This document shows, piece after piece, positions 8,004 to 15,942 of a stretch of 64,000 nucleotides of DNA. Within the stretch, counting starts at the first letter, position 1, and each line of letters begins with the position of its first letter. Origin of the DNA: Phenylobacterium immobile (ATCC 35973) (GTDB lineage: Bacteria; Pseudomonadota; Alphaproteobacteria; Caulobacterales; Caulobacteraceae); contig NZ_CVJQ01000001.1 of the NCBI RefSeq assembly GCF_001375595.1, forward strand, positions 1,116,001 to 1,180,000, in the 5' to 3' direction. Below the pieces are notes generated by a model, which saw only the letters and a list, made by a program, of their open reading frames with translations, was not told where the DNA came from and did not search any database. The translations under genes were made by a program, and so were the position numbers.

Positions 8004-8963
8004 ATGGTCTCCGATCCGAACGTCTATGATTACTGGCCCTACGCCGACCGCCCCAAGGTGGTCTGGCCGGGCGGCAAAAAGCTGGCGTTCTGGATCGCGC
8101 CGAACATCGAGTTCTACGAGTTCGCCCCGCCGGTGAACGCGCAGCGTCCGGGCTGGCCCAAGCCGTCCCCGGACGTGGTGGGCTATTCCCAGCGTGACTG
8201 GGGCAACCGGGTCGGCCACTGGCGGCTGATGGAGCTGTTCGACAAGTACGGCCTCAGGGGCTCCATCTCGCTGTCGACCGCGCTGATCGACCACCACCCG
8301 GAGATCATCGAGGCCTGCGTCCAGCGCAACTGGGAGTTCTTCTCTCACGGCATCTACAACACCCGCTACTCCTTCGGCATGGACGAGGCGCAGGAGCGGG
8401 CAATGATCACCGACTCCATCAATTCGATCCAGGCCGCCACCGGCCAGCGGATCCGCGGCTACCTCGCGCCGGCGCTGACCCACACCGAGCGTACGCTGGA
8501 CATCATCGCCGACCTCGACTTCTGGTACACCTGCGACCTCTTCCAGGACGACCAGCCCCAGCCGTTGAAGACGACGACCGGCAAGCTGATGTCGATGCCC
8601 TACTCGCTGGAAGTGAACGACGTCATCACCTACGGCCAGCTGGCCATGACGCCGGACCGCTACGCCGACGTGCTGATCCGCCACTTCGACCAGCTGCTGG
8701 AGGAGGGCGCCGACAGCGGCACGGTCATGTGCATCCCGCTGCACGCCTACCTCGTCAGCCAGAGCCACCGGATCACCCCCTTCGAGCGCGCCCTGAAGCA
8801 CATCATGAGCCATACCGACGACGTCTGGTTCACCACGGCCGCCGAGATCGCCGGCTACTACCGTGAAACCTACTGGGACCAGTCCCTGGCCGACATCCGC
8901 CGGCGCGGGCTGGAAAAGCCCGGCGTCGGTTTCCAGGCGGAGGTTTCCCATGCCCCTGGATGA
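8004..8963 (+). CDS. Polysaccharide deacetylase-fold amidohydrolase (PuuE allantoinase/cyclic imide hydrolase-like)
   Basis: This 319-residue cytoplasmic NodB-fold protein lacks a signal peptide. Recognisable segments are KLAFWIAPNIEFYEF near residue 30, WRLMELFDKYGLRGS, NWEFFSHGIYNT with the family SHG histidine near 117, and YLAPALTHTERTL. This is the layout of PuuE-type allantoinase and the cyclic imide hydrolase branch rather than of cell-wall deacetylases. The expected reaction is opening of a cyclic ureide or imide. Three bases separate it from the lyase gene, and GGCGGAG lies before the ATG. Placement in an operon that would consume a maleate-type diacid makes a cyclic imide the attractive substrate, as inference. 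Confidence 0.8.
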   Translation: MVSDPNVYDYWPYADRPKVVWPGGKKLAFWIAPNIEFYEFAPPVNAQRPGWPKPSPDVVGYSQRDWGNRVGHWRLMELFDKYGLRGSISLSTALIDHHPEIIEACVQRNWEFFSHGIYNTRYSFGMDEAQERAMITDSINSIQAATGQRIRGYLAPALTHTERTLDIIADLDFWYTCDLFQDDQPQPLKTTTGKLMSMPYSLEVNDVITYGQLAMTPDRYADVLIRHFDQLLEEGADSGTVMCIPLHAYLVSQSHRITPFERALKHIMSHTDDVWFTTAAEIAGYYRETYWDQSLADIRRRGLEKPGVGFQAEVSHAPG

Positions 8964-9864
8964 CAGCTACCTGACCTACGAACACCGCGGCTATGGCATG
9001 GACCAGGGGCTCTATCCCTGGCGGCCGTCCAGCCAGCGCACGCCGATTACTTGGCCTGCGGGTAAAACTGTCGCCGTCACCCCCGTCGTGCCGCTCGAGT
9101 TCCACATGCTGGATCCCAAGGGCAAGCCCTTCAAGCACCCGGGCGCCATGCAGACGCCCTATCCGGACCTGCGCCACTATACGACCCGCGACTATGGCCT
9201 GCGGGTCGGCGCCTGGCGCATCCTGAAGGCCCTGAACAGCGCCGGCCTGAAGGCGACCTTCCCGGTCAACGCCGTCCTGCTGGAGCGCGTGCGGCCGCTG
9301 GTCGACGCCATCCTCGACGGCGGCCACGAGATCGCGGCCTATGGGGTCGACACCGACCACATCCATTGGGGCGGCCTGGAGATCGAGACCGAACGGGCCT
9401 GGATCGCGGAGACCCGCGCGGCCTTCGACAAGGCGGGCTTGAAGCCTGTCACCTGGATGAGCCCGGCGCGCCAGCAGTCCTACAACACCCTGGCGCTGAT
9501 CGCCGAAGCCGGCTTCACCGCCTGCCTCGACTGGGAGCACGACAGCGTGCCGGTCGCCATGAAGACCGCGGCGGGCGTAGTCAGCGCCGTGCCGCTGTCG
9601 AACGAACTCGACGACCGCAGCCTGCTGATCGACCGCCGCCAGACCGAGGACCAGTGGGTCACGCAAGTGCGCGACGCGGTCGCCTATCTGGCGGCCGAGG
9701 CGCCTGTGGCCGGCGGCCAGTCGCTGGCCTTCACCCTCACGCCTTACGTTACCGGGCAGCCGTTCCGCATTCATGCGCTGCGCGAGCTCCTGGCCGTGAT
9801 CGCCGCCGAGCCTGCGGTCTGGAGCGCGACGGCCGCCGAGGTCGCCGCCGCCGCGGCGGCCTAA
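8950..9864 (+). CDS. Second polysaccharide deacetylase-fold protein, with altered active-site histidine motif
   Basis: This 304-residue protein is a distant paralogue of the gene before it; their reading frames overlap by 14 bases, and GGAGG before the ATG at 8950 fixes the start. It keeps the barrel outline (VTPVVPLEFHML, WRILKALNSAGLKATFPVN, MSPARQQSYNTLALI). Where the first protein has FFSHG, it has IAAYGVDTDHIHWGG, so the conserved histidine is a tyrosine, with other histidines shortly after. It may have a changed metal site, a different substrate, or serve as partner subunit of the first protein. Its C-terminus ends in an alanine-rich tail. Confidence 0.75.
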   Translation: MPLDDSYLTYEHRGYGMDQGLYPWRPSSQRTPITWPAGKTVAVTPVVPLEFHMLDPKGKPFKHPGAMQTPYPDLRHYTTRDYGLRVGAWRILKALNSAGLKATFPVNAVLLERVRPLVDAILDGGHEIAAYGVDTDHIHWGGLEIETERAWIAETRAAFDKAGLKPVTWMSPARQQSYNTLALIAEAGFTACLDWEHDSVPVAMKTAAGVVSAVPLSNELDDRSLLIDRRQTEDQWVTQVRDAVAYLAAEAPVAGGQSLAFTLTPYVTGQPFRIHALRELLAVIAAEPAVWSATAAEVAAAAAA

Positions 9865-9881
9865 AGCGCAAACGCCCGCGC

Positions 9882-9902
9882 ACCCCCACGGTGGGTGGGG
9901 GT
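9882..9902 (+). terminator. Hairpin after the hydro-lyase/amidohydrolase operon
   Basis: ACCCCCAC (9882-9889) and GTGGGGGT (9895-9902) form a perfect 8-bp stem 17 bp after the stop of the last operon gene. There is only a weak T content afterwards, so termination is likely but not certain. Confidence 0.45.
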
Positions 9903-9971
9903 TCGCGGTCGTATCGGGCTGGGTTGATATGGCTGAAACCGGGCTGGAGCGCGCGTGTCGACGAGGGCGGA

Positions 9972-10556
9972 TCAGGATGGACCGGCCCGGCTCGGGCCCG
10001 GCGCGCTATCGTTCGTTTTCGGACCAGGCGCGCGACCCCCCGGCCAGAGCCGCAGGTTCTCGCGTAGCTTCAATCCCTTGCGGATATGACTGACCGTCTC
10101 GATGGCAGGGCGCGTCATGAACTCCCAGCTCAAGGCCTGTTCGTTCAGATAGATATCGAGCGCCGTTTCTAAGATCTCGGCGTCCTCGCCCTCGGACTCC
10201 TGCTCGATCGAGCGCCGCACCGCAGCGCGCACCTGCGCCTTACGCAGGTCCAGCTTCTGATCGACTTTGCGTTCCAGCGCCGCCAGCGAAGGCTGGGCGC
10301 CCTGGGCCTGAATCTGGGCCTCAGCCCGCGCCGCCTCGCGCTCATGCCGCTCCAGCCGCTCATGAAGCTGGATCGACAACCGCACCGACCGCCCGGCGCG
10401 ATCGTGCGCGGCCGCATAGGCGATCCGTTCGTCGTGGTTCGTGGCCTTGCGCACCCCGATCATCATCTCACGCGAGATCTCCATCCCGGCCTCAGCCAGC
10501 TCGACGAGCATGGCTTTGAAGGGGGCGTTTGGGGAGGGCGGGGCGGCAGGCGGCAT
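9972..10556 (-). CDS. Helical charged protein of unknown function behind a LexA box
   Basis: A 194-residue protein that I cannot assign. After a proline-rich start (MPPAAPPSPNAPFKAML) it is nearly all charged helix with coiled-coil character: LHERLERHEREAARAEAQIQ, LAALERKVDQKLDLRKAQVRAAVRRSIEQ. No membrane segment is seen. The ATG at 10556 is chosen because a LexA-type box ends just two bases upstream and the longer in-frame alternative would read through it. The codon bias looks native, unlike the islet that follows. The SOS-type box suggests induction after DNA damage; what the protein does then is unknown. Confidence 0.6.
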   Translation of the reverse strand: MPPAAPPSPNAPFKAMLVELAEAGMEISREMMIGVRKATNHDERIAYAAAHDRAGRSVRLSIQLHERLERHEREAARAEAQIQAQGAQPSLAALERKVDQKLDLRKAQVRAAVRRSIEQESEGEDAEILETALDIYLNEQALSWEFMTRPAIETVSHIRKGLKLRENLRLWPGGRAPGPKTNDSAPGPSRAGPS

Positions 10557-10558
10557 GA

Positions 10559-10573
10559 GAACAAAGATAGAAC
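10559..10573 (-). promoter_or_regulatory. Putative LexA (SOS) box
   Basis: Read on the minus strand the bases are GTTC-TATCTTT-GTTC, an exact match to the GTTC-N7-GTTC direct repeat recognised by LexA in alphaproteobacteria such as Caulobacter and Rhodobacter. It ends two bases before the ATG of the leftward gene, where a bound repressor would block initiation. It is also about 100 bp upstream of the rightward nuclease-fold gene. Confidence 0.6.
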
Positions 10574-10671
10574 ATATTCGCACAAGTGGCAACCCTTGTG
10601 TGTGCTTCGTCCGCTCTTCCACTTCTTGTCCAGGCTAGGAAGCTGTCCGGAAAAATCCCATTCTCCCGCAG

Positions 10672-12249
10672 ATGATGACGGGAGACCTAGATTCGGATCA
10701 GCTCGGCAACTATGCCGAGTCCGCTTTCCATCAGCTTGTGAGCCGCGTCGGCTTAACGGCAAACAAAGCTGATCGTGATCGTGGGGGTTGGGATTACCTC
10801 GTCGAGGTGATGCCTCCGGCTGTCCCAAGCATGGCTCACGACAGTCGACCGACGCTCATTTCGTGCTTGGTCCAGGTCAAAGGCGGTTGGCAGTCGAAGA
10901 GACCGCGAGTGAGACTGAGCCTCTCCGCAGCGGAGAAATTGGCGAAGCGAGCCGGTCCCACATTCATCGCCGGCCTGACATTTGACCGCTCAAATCCTGA
11001 TCGGTTTGACCTGTACGTCATCGAGTTGCGCGGTCCGGAATTGGCATCCGTGCTTGCCGCGCTGCGGAAGGCCCAAGCAGAAGGGCAGCCACCAAATCGC
11101 AGATTGATCGAGTTCCAACTGAGGCCCGAGCACCGGCTGGCGGAACCCACAGGCTCCGCCCTACACACAAGGTTGCTAGAAGCGGTGTCAGAAGGAGAGG
11201 CCGCATATGTGGCGGCAAAGTCCGTTGAGCAGGAGACACTCGGCTATGACGAGGACCGTATCCGGGCCACCCTTCTGGTGCACGACCTAACCTTACCCGA
11301 CACGATTGAAGTCCTGCTAAGTGGGAAGCCATTCAAAGGCTCAATAATTGATGTCTACGAACGGCGCTTCGGCATAGATCTACCGTCCGATCTCCTCCCC
11401 GCGGCGTCCGGCATTATGGAGGTCACGCCCGCAGCAAGTTCGACTTGCACTCTTCGAACGAAAGCTACGAAGCAGCAGTCTAGCCTTCTCTTCCGCGGCT
11501 ACTTTTTCCATGCATCTTTTCCGGGACCCACCGATCTTGTCTGGCGGTCAAAGTTCGATTTTGGGTTGTTTGAGATCACCCGGACCAAGCAGGGATTAAA
11601 TTTCCGTGCCCGGCATTCACCTGCCGGTGAGACCGATAAGACGCCCCACGAGTGGGTTGCGTACCACCGCCTCATAGCCGCCGCTCAAGCTGGAGTGGTT
11701 GACATCGAACTGCGCGTGTCCGGCTCCGATGACGTAGTGAGGTGGGGAATAGGGAACCGCTCAGGCCCCGACCAAGACCTCGAGCTGCGGCGGGATTTGT
11801 TTCAGGCAGCCCTAAACTTGACCGAAGCGCTGGGTTTCGCAGGCGATCCCATCCAGTCAGCGTGGGTTTACAGCGCTCAAAAAGAAATCCTCACTGCGTC
11901 GGGCTTTTGTACCGCGTCCGGTCTTCCAGTGAGGCTGTCGCTTGAGAGCGAACGGGAACCAGATGACTCATTCCCACGGGCGCGACTACTGGCGGGCTTT
12001 GTGGACTTTGGTGGTCGGCGTGTAGCCTTCGCAGCGCCTGTAGTCCTGACCGAAGCTGAGGACCGGCCTAAGACTTGGTCGGTAGATGTCGAACAGCGTG
12101 GCTCGCTGGAGTTGGTAGGTGCGGAACCATCAGATTTCGTTCGGTTCGTGGATGAAATGAAGACCCTCTATGGCCGGGACGGCGTGATTCTTCACGAGAT
12201 GAACGAGGCTTTCAGCAGGGAAGCTTTTGGTGAATGTGAGTCCTTCTAA
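10672..12249 (+). CDS. Protein with N-terminal PD-(D/E)XK nuclease-like (DUF4365-type) domain
   Basis: In this 525-residue protein the first 80 residues carry the spaced residues of a restriction-endonuclease fold: Glu15 in NYAESAF, Asp41 in GGWDYLVEV, and the QVKGG triplet at Gln68-Val-Lys70. This arrangement is typical of DUF4365-type and similar nuclease domains. The remaining 400 or so residues match nothing I recognise and contain no helicase or ATPase motif. GC content and codon use are visibly lower than in the flanking genes, which points to horizontal acquisition. No clear ribosome-binding site precedes the paired ATGs (10672, 10675). A role in defence against foreign DNA is possible but unproven. 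Confidence 0.6.
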   Translation: MMTGDLDSDQLGNYAESAFHQLVSRVGLTANKADRDRGGWDYLVEVMPPAVPSMAHDSRPTLISCLVQVKGGWQSKRPRVRLSLSAAEKLAKRAGPTFIAGLTFDRSNPDRFDLYVIELRGPELASVLAALRKAQAEGQPPNRRLIEFQLRPEHRLAEPTGSALHTRLLEAVSEGEAAYVAAKSVEQETLGYDEDRIRATLLVHDLTLPDTIEVLLSGKPFKGSIIDVYERRFGIDLPSDLLPAASGIMEVTPAASSTCTLRTKATKQQSSLLFRGYFFHASFPGPTDLVWRSKFDFGLFEITRTKQGLNFRARHSPAGETDKTPHEWVAYHRLIAAAQAGVVDIELRVSGSDDVVRWGIGNRSGPDQDLELRRDLFQAALNLTEALGFAGDPIQSAWVYSAQKEILTASGFCTASGLPVRLSLESEREPDDSFPRARLLAGFVDFGGRRVAFAAPVVLTEAEDRPKTWSVDVEQRGSLELVGAEPSDFVRFVDEMKTLYGRDGVILHEMNEAFSREAFGECESF

Positions 12250-12419
12250 GTTCACGACTTAGGCAGCCGGCGGTGACTGACACCGAACCTTTACTTAATG
12301 TGCCGACTTCCGGGGCTTATCATGCCTCGGACCATCTCGTCGGCAAGGTGCATAGACCACCGTTCGCCCAAGCGCGGAAGAGTTGGCCCGCCCATAGAAT
12401 CCAGACCTCGGAGAACGCG

Positions 12420-13421
12420 TCATTGGCCGCTTTCGTCGATGGTCCAAGCCACTTTAACGCTCTTTCGTTCTACGACCCTATAACCGGACAAGTTTAGGCG
12501 GATCACCAGGCCCCAGTCGGTGCCATAATCGCCGTGAGCCTTTGACATCGCCGCCTTAGCTAAGGCCTCGGAGATCAGACTAATACGTCTTTCAGAATTT
12601 TCTTGCGGATCGTCTTTTCGCACTGTCGCACCCGCGTCTAAAGCTTGTAGCGCGGCCTTATACTTTGCGCTGCGCTTTCGCTCTGGGTCGTCAGCCTCCG
12701 TTACTTCAAATCGGTGCAGCCTCCCGTTAAGCTCCATCTCGAAGTCTGGACGCTTGTCTGGCAACGTCCGCACGGACGTCGCGCCGCGTTTCTTAGCAAA
12801 TTCAGCTGTGACGAACGCATCCCTGAAGAAGCCCCAGCCCGCGTCGACCAGAAGCCGAGGTACTATCTGGTCGTGAAGCTCAGCCAAACGCCGGGGACGT
12901 TTTGAAGCCTCTTTGACCTTCACCAGTGTCTTGACGATCTGGTTGATCTCCAGTCCATCCGCCAGTTCGATTCCGCGGATGATTCCACCCGATACTTTGC
13001 ACGCTGCGTCGGGATTGTAGAAGGCGTAGAGGGGAATGGTCCTGATCTCCTCGCGGGCCGCCGAGCGAATGAGCGTTGAAGATTGGCTGCCCTGGCCATG
13101 TGGATGGTCCAGCTCACGGTACGAACCTTACATCCACTGCGTTGGGTGGGATGAGAGGCGTTTTGCATGGATACGGTATTGGATCGCATCGCCGCTCGAT
13201 GGCTCGACAATCAGAAGGTCGAAGTCGCCAACCGTCTTGACCTCGGGCGGCACCAAGACCGTGACGTTCGTGCCCGCCACCTTCAGCAGGAAGCGATGAT
13301 GATGTCGGTGACTCTGTCTTCTCGAAAGCGCCGGCCTATCTTGTTCTCCAAATCTAGGAAGTCGGAGACCATGAAGGGAATGCGCGCCGCAAGGCGCAAG
13401 GCGAGCTAAAGAAAGGTGCAA
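12420..13421 (-). pseudogene. Decayed gene of unknown family (frameshift and in-frame stop)
   Basis: Three pieces read as one protein. The first (near 13410 to 13290) gives RIPFMVSDFLDLENKIGRRF and DRVTDIIIAS. A one-base shift near 13285-13292 leads to LLKVAGTNVTVLVPPEVK and DAIQYRIHAKRLSSHP. An in-frame TAA at 13128-13130 then interrupts, and the same frame continues as YRELDHPHGQGSQSS, IPLYAFYNPDAA and on to the stop at 12420. The last part, residues read from an ATG at 12923, has a RPDFEMELNGRLHRFEVTEA segment with nuclease-like spacing but no lysine. The YRI-AKRL and PLYAFYN segments recall an uncharacterised family (DUF6615-like, from memory). A short product from 12923 could still be made. 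Confidence 0.65.
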
Positions 13422-13652
13422 ATGTCATTGTTGAGCCCCGGTCTAGCTTAGCCTGCAGAGCGCCTAAGCTCAACGTTGACGACTGCATGCGGCTCTAGTC
13501 AGAAGGTCGGCAACACACCGCTGCCAGTGGCGGACGGAAGAAGCTGTTTGAAGGGTCCGCTCTCTGGCCCAGTGCTGACGTCCGTAACTGGCGCACGGCT
13601 GGAATACCTTCTCATTCGCGCGGTGCTCCTCGGCTCATGAGAATAGTGCCCG

Positions 13653-14711
13653 CTACGGCGATGTGTCGGGTGGATGGGCGCTCGCCATGACCGCCTCGCG
13701 GATGGCGGCGTTATCAAACACCGCTGTTTCTAGTCCCTTGGCACCGAAGAAGTCGGCTCCCTCAAGATTGTCGGCGCCGCGGAAGTCCGCATTGACCAGC
13801 CTGCAGCCCCGAAAACCCGCGCCCTGAAGGTCAGCGTTGTGGAAGGGCCCTTCCGAGACGGGAATGGAAAATGGTTCTCCATTATCATCCTCCTCCCATT
13901 CAAAGTGATCAGCGGGCGGGGCCTGTGTCCAACGGAGCTCTGCGCCGTTGAAGGTCGCGCCGCGCAGGTTTGTCTCCCGAAAGGCGCAATCCAAGAAGTT
14001 GGCGTAGCGCGACAGTGGCTTGGTCTCGCTGTCGAGAATTTCCAGTGGCTCGAAGGGAGAGAATTCTACGCGCGAGCAGTCCAAGTGGCTTAGGTCGACC
14101 CGCTGCATGCGGATGCCGGAAACATTGTGTGGGTTCCCCCAGTCTCCGTCGTAAAAGGTGGAACCGGCGAGGCTGCGTATACCGTGTTCTGCAAAGTCGA
14201 AGTCGGACAGGCGCAGGCCCGCGAACGCGACCTTCGAAACGCTAAGCGCCGCCAGCCGGCGGAGAGCTCCCGCAATGCGCAGCCGCGCCTCTTCGGCGTC
14301 CCAGCGCTTGTAGTCATCGATCGTCTCAAGCTGTCGTTCGATAGACTCTGTTCGCGCCCGGCGCTGCGCGAAGGCTTCGTACACCACCAAAATCACGAAC
14401 ACGTCGAGCGTCATGCCACCTAGTTCAGGCCAAAGCTGCCCGGGATCCTCGCCATCAGCAACGCCCCAGATGAGCGTGATTGCGCCGCAGGTGATGAGCA
14501 GGAGCAATGCGACTGCAAAGCTCGATCTGAAGAACCGCGTCAGACTGACTTGCCAAGCGGGTGGGGACGCTCGTCGCTGGCGAGGCGAAACCAGGAGGGC
14601 GTCGCGACAGCCCACCCCTGCGAGAACGCGGCTCAACGCCAATCGCGCTCGGATAGCCCAGGCGCGTGGTCGCGGTTCGGGTCTGGGGGAAGAAGAATTC
14701 AGCTTGACCAT
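13653..14711 (-). CDS. Membrane-anchored pentapeptide-repeat protein
   Basis: A protein of about 350 residues. A basic, arginine-rich N-terminus is followed by two membrane segments (about residues 64-85, FAVALLLLITCGAITLIWGV, and 98-116, TLDVFVILVVYEAFA), then a helical linker and a C-terminal right-handed beta-helix of pentapeptide repeats: ANFLDCAFRETNLRGATFNG, ADLQGAGFRGCRLVNADFRG, ADNLEGADFFGAKGLETAVF. Such proteins are often structural or of unknown role; the DNA-gyrase-protecting ones lack membrane anchors. GAGGTG lies immediately before the ATG at 14711; a GTG one codon earlier is possible. It closes the lower-GC islet. Confidence 0.75.
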   Translation of the reverse strand: MVKLNSSSPRPEPRPRAWAIRARLALSRVLAGVGCRDALLVSPRQRRASPPAWQVSLTRFFRSSFAVALLLLITCGAITLIWGVADGEDPGQLWPELGGMTLDVFVILVVYEAFAQRRARTESIERQLETIDDYKRWDAEEARLRIAGALRRLAALSVSKVAFAGLRLSDFDFAEHGIRSLAGSTFYDGDWGNPHNVSGIRMQRVDLSHLDCSRVEFSPFEPLEILDSETKPLSRYANFLDCAFRETNLRGATFNGAELRWTQAPPADHFEWEEDDNGEPFSIPVSEGPFHNADLQGAGFRGCRLVNADFRGADNLEGADFFGAKGLETAVFDNAAIREAVMASAHPPDTSP

Positions 14712-15066
14712 CACCTCAGTCTATTCGCGTCCGCACGAGGCTGTCTCGCGCGCGCAGGGCATCCGCGCTCGAAGCGCTACGGCCGTCCTGCGCCAACGAC
14801 CGACTAGGGCAGCGTATCTCAGGTTACCGGGAAACCACTCGCAACGAGCAGGAGGGCCTAGGCCAAGCTGTTGCCATTGGCGCTAAGCCGGAGAGTAGAC
14901 TTCCAGCAATTTGCCAAAACAGCTGTGCCAAGCCACCAGGACGTCGCGCTAGCGAGGGCCTGCAGCGACCAATTGATGGGCGCGCAGTTGGTGGTAGGGA
15001 ACGGGGAGACGACGCTGGCTCGGATCAGAGATTGAGGGCGACCATAGTCCCCGCTAGCTCTGGACC
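14712..15066. other. Intergenic stretch without a recognisable gene
   Basis: About 355 bp between the leftward pentapeptide-repeat gene and the GNAT gene. I see no convincing start with ribosome-binding site, no strong hairpin with T-run and no repeat. It may mark the right edge of the lower-GC islet, because the GC-rich native codon use resumes in the next gene. Confidence 0.5.
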
Positions 15067-15564
15067 GTGAACTTCCAGACGCTCCGCCTCTCCGCGCGAC
15101 CCCTGAGCGCCGACGATCTGGATGATCTGGTCGCGCTGCACCTTGATGCGGAGGTGTCGCGGTTCCTGGGCGGGGTGCGGTCGGCGGCGGTGACGGCTGA
15201 GTATCTGGCGACGAATCTGCAGCACTGGGACGACCATGGCTTTGGCCTGTGGGTGCTGCGCGATCATGCCGGGCGCTTCGCGGGCCGGGCGGGGGTGCGG
15301 TGGACGGCGCTGGAGGGCGTGGCGGAGGTGGAGATCGCCTACGCGTTCCATCGGGCGTTCTGGGGGCGGGGCTTGGCGACTGAGGTGGCGCAGGCTCTGG
15401 TGGGCCTTTGGCGGGACGGCGGGTTCTCGGCGTCGCTGGTGGGGATCGCGTCGGCGGAGAATGGGGCGTCGCGCGGGGTGCTGACGAAGGCCGGGCTCGT
15501 CTATGAGCGGGACGCCGGCTTTCATGGCGAGCCGGTGGTGGTCTACCGGCTCGGCCGACCTTAG
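15067..15564 (+). CDS. GNAT family N-acetyltransferase (RimJ/RimL-like)
   Basis: A 165-residue protein starting at a GTG with the family opening LRLSARPLSADDLDDLVALH. The acetyl-CoA-binding region reads EVEIAYAFHRAFWGRGLATE (the Q/RxxGxG/A loop is WGRGLA) and the C-terminal part IASAENGASRGVLTKAGLVY corresponds to the usual N-x-x-S-x-x-v-l-x-K-x-G-F/L motif. It transfers an acetyl group to an amine, either a protein N-terminus or a small molecule. It stands alone with no operon partner, and the substrate is not deducible. Confidence 0.85.
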   Translation: MNFQTLRLSARPLSADDLDDLVALHLDAEVSRFLGGVRSAAVTAEYLATNLQHWDDHGFGLWVLRDHAGRFAGRAGVRWTALEGVAEVEIAYAFHRAFWGRGLATEVAQALVGLWRDGGFSASLVGIASAENGASRGVLTKAGLVYERDAGFHGEPVVVYRLGRP

Positions 15565-15626
15565 AGGCTGCCCCGCCAAGCTGGGCCGTTCCCGTCAGTG
15601 GTTCAAACGCGGGCTGACGCGTCCCG

Positions 15627-15827
15627 CTAGGGGAGGGAGTCGGGGAGGCTGAAGAAGGCCCACCACAGCAACAGGGCGGCGACGACCAGCACGACGACGT
15701 TCAGGAGGCAGCCTAGTCGCCCGGCGAAGGGTGCGGCGCGCCTGTCGCGGGGCAATCCAAAGCCCGCGGTGATGCCCCAGCCCAACAAGAGCAGCCCAAG
15801 GGCTCCACCGAACAGCGGGAGCAACAT
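15627..15827 (-). CDS. Small two-helix membrane protein
   Basis: A 66-residue protein with two hydrophobic stretches, LLPLFGGALGLLLLGWGITA (2-21) and LNVVVLVVAALLLWWAFFSL (42-61), joined by a positively charged loop. This suits an inner-membrane hairpin. AGGACG lies before the ATG. No family is recognised and no function is implied by neighbours. It is accepted because length, start signal and hydrophobic pattern fit together. Confidence 0.5.
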   Translation of the reverse strand: MLLPLFGGALGLLLLGWGITAGFGLPRDRRAAPFAGRLGCLLNVVVLVVAALLLWWAFFSLPDSLP

Positions 15828-15942
15828 CTGTCGTCCTAACCCATCAGGTTGAGACTACCGAAACGGTCCAACGGCGTAAAAGAGCCCGGCGGGGTTCGCG
15901 AGCTCGCGCCTTGCCTCGCGCCTCAGGGCAGAAAAGGCCGCC

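Noticed and set aside
6987-8951. 654-residue open frame antisense to the hydro-lyase operon
   Set aside because: The sense strand holds clear lyase and amidohydrolase genes with catalytic motifs; the antisense product is a GC-rich artefact.
12273-12497. Possible 74-residue gene after the nuclease-fold gene
   Set aside because: No ribosome-binding site, and it overlaps the 3' end of the decayed gene; composition not protein-like.
10672-14711. Prophage or integrative element
   Set aside because: No integrase, tRNA, att-like direct repeats or structural phage genes were found; only lower GC and accessory-type genes.
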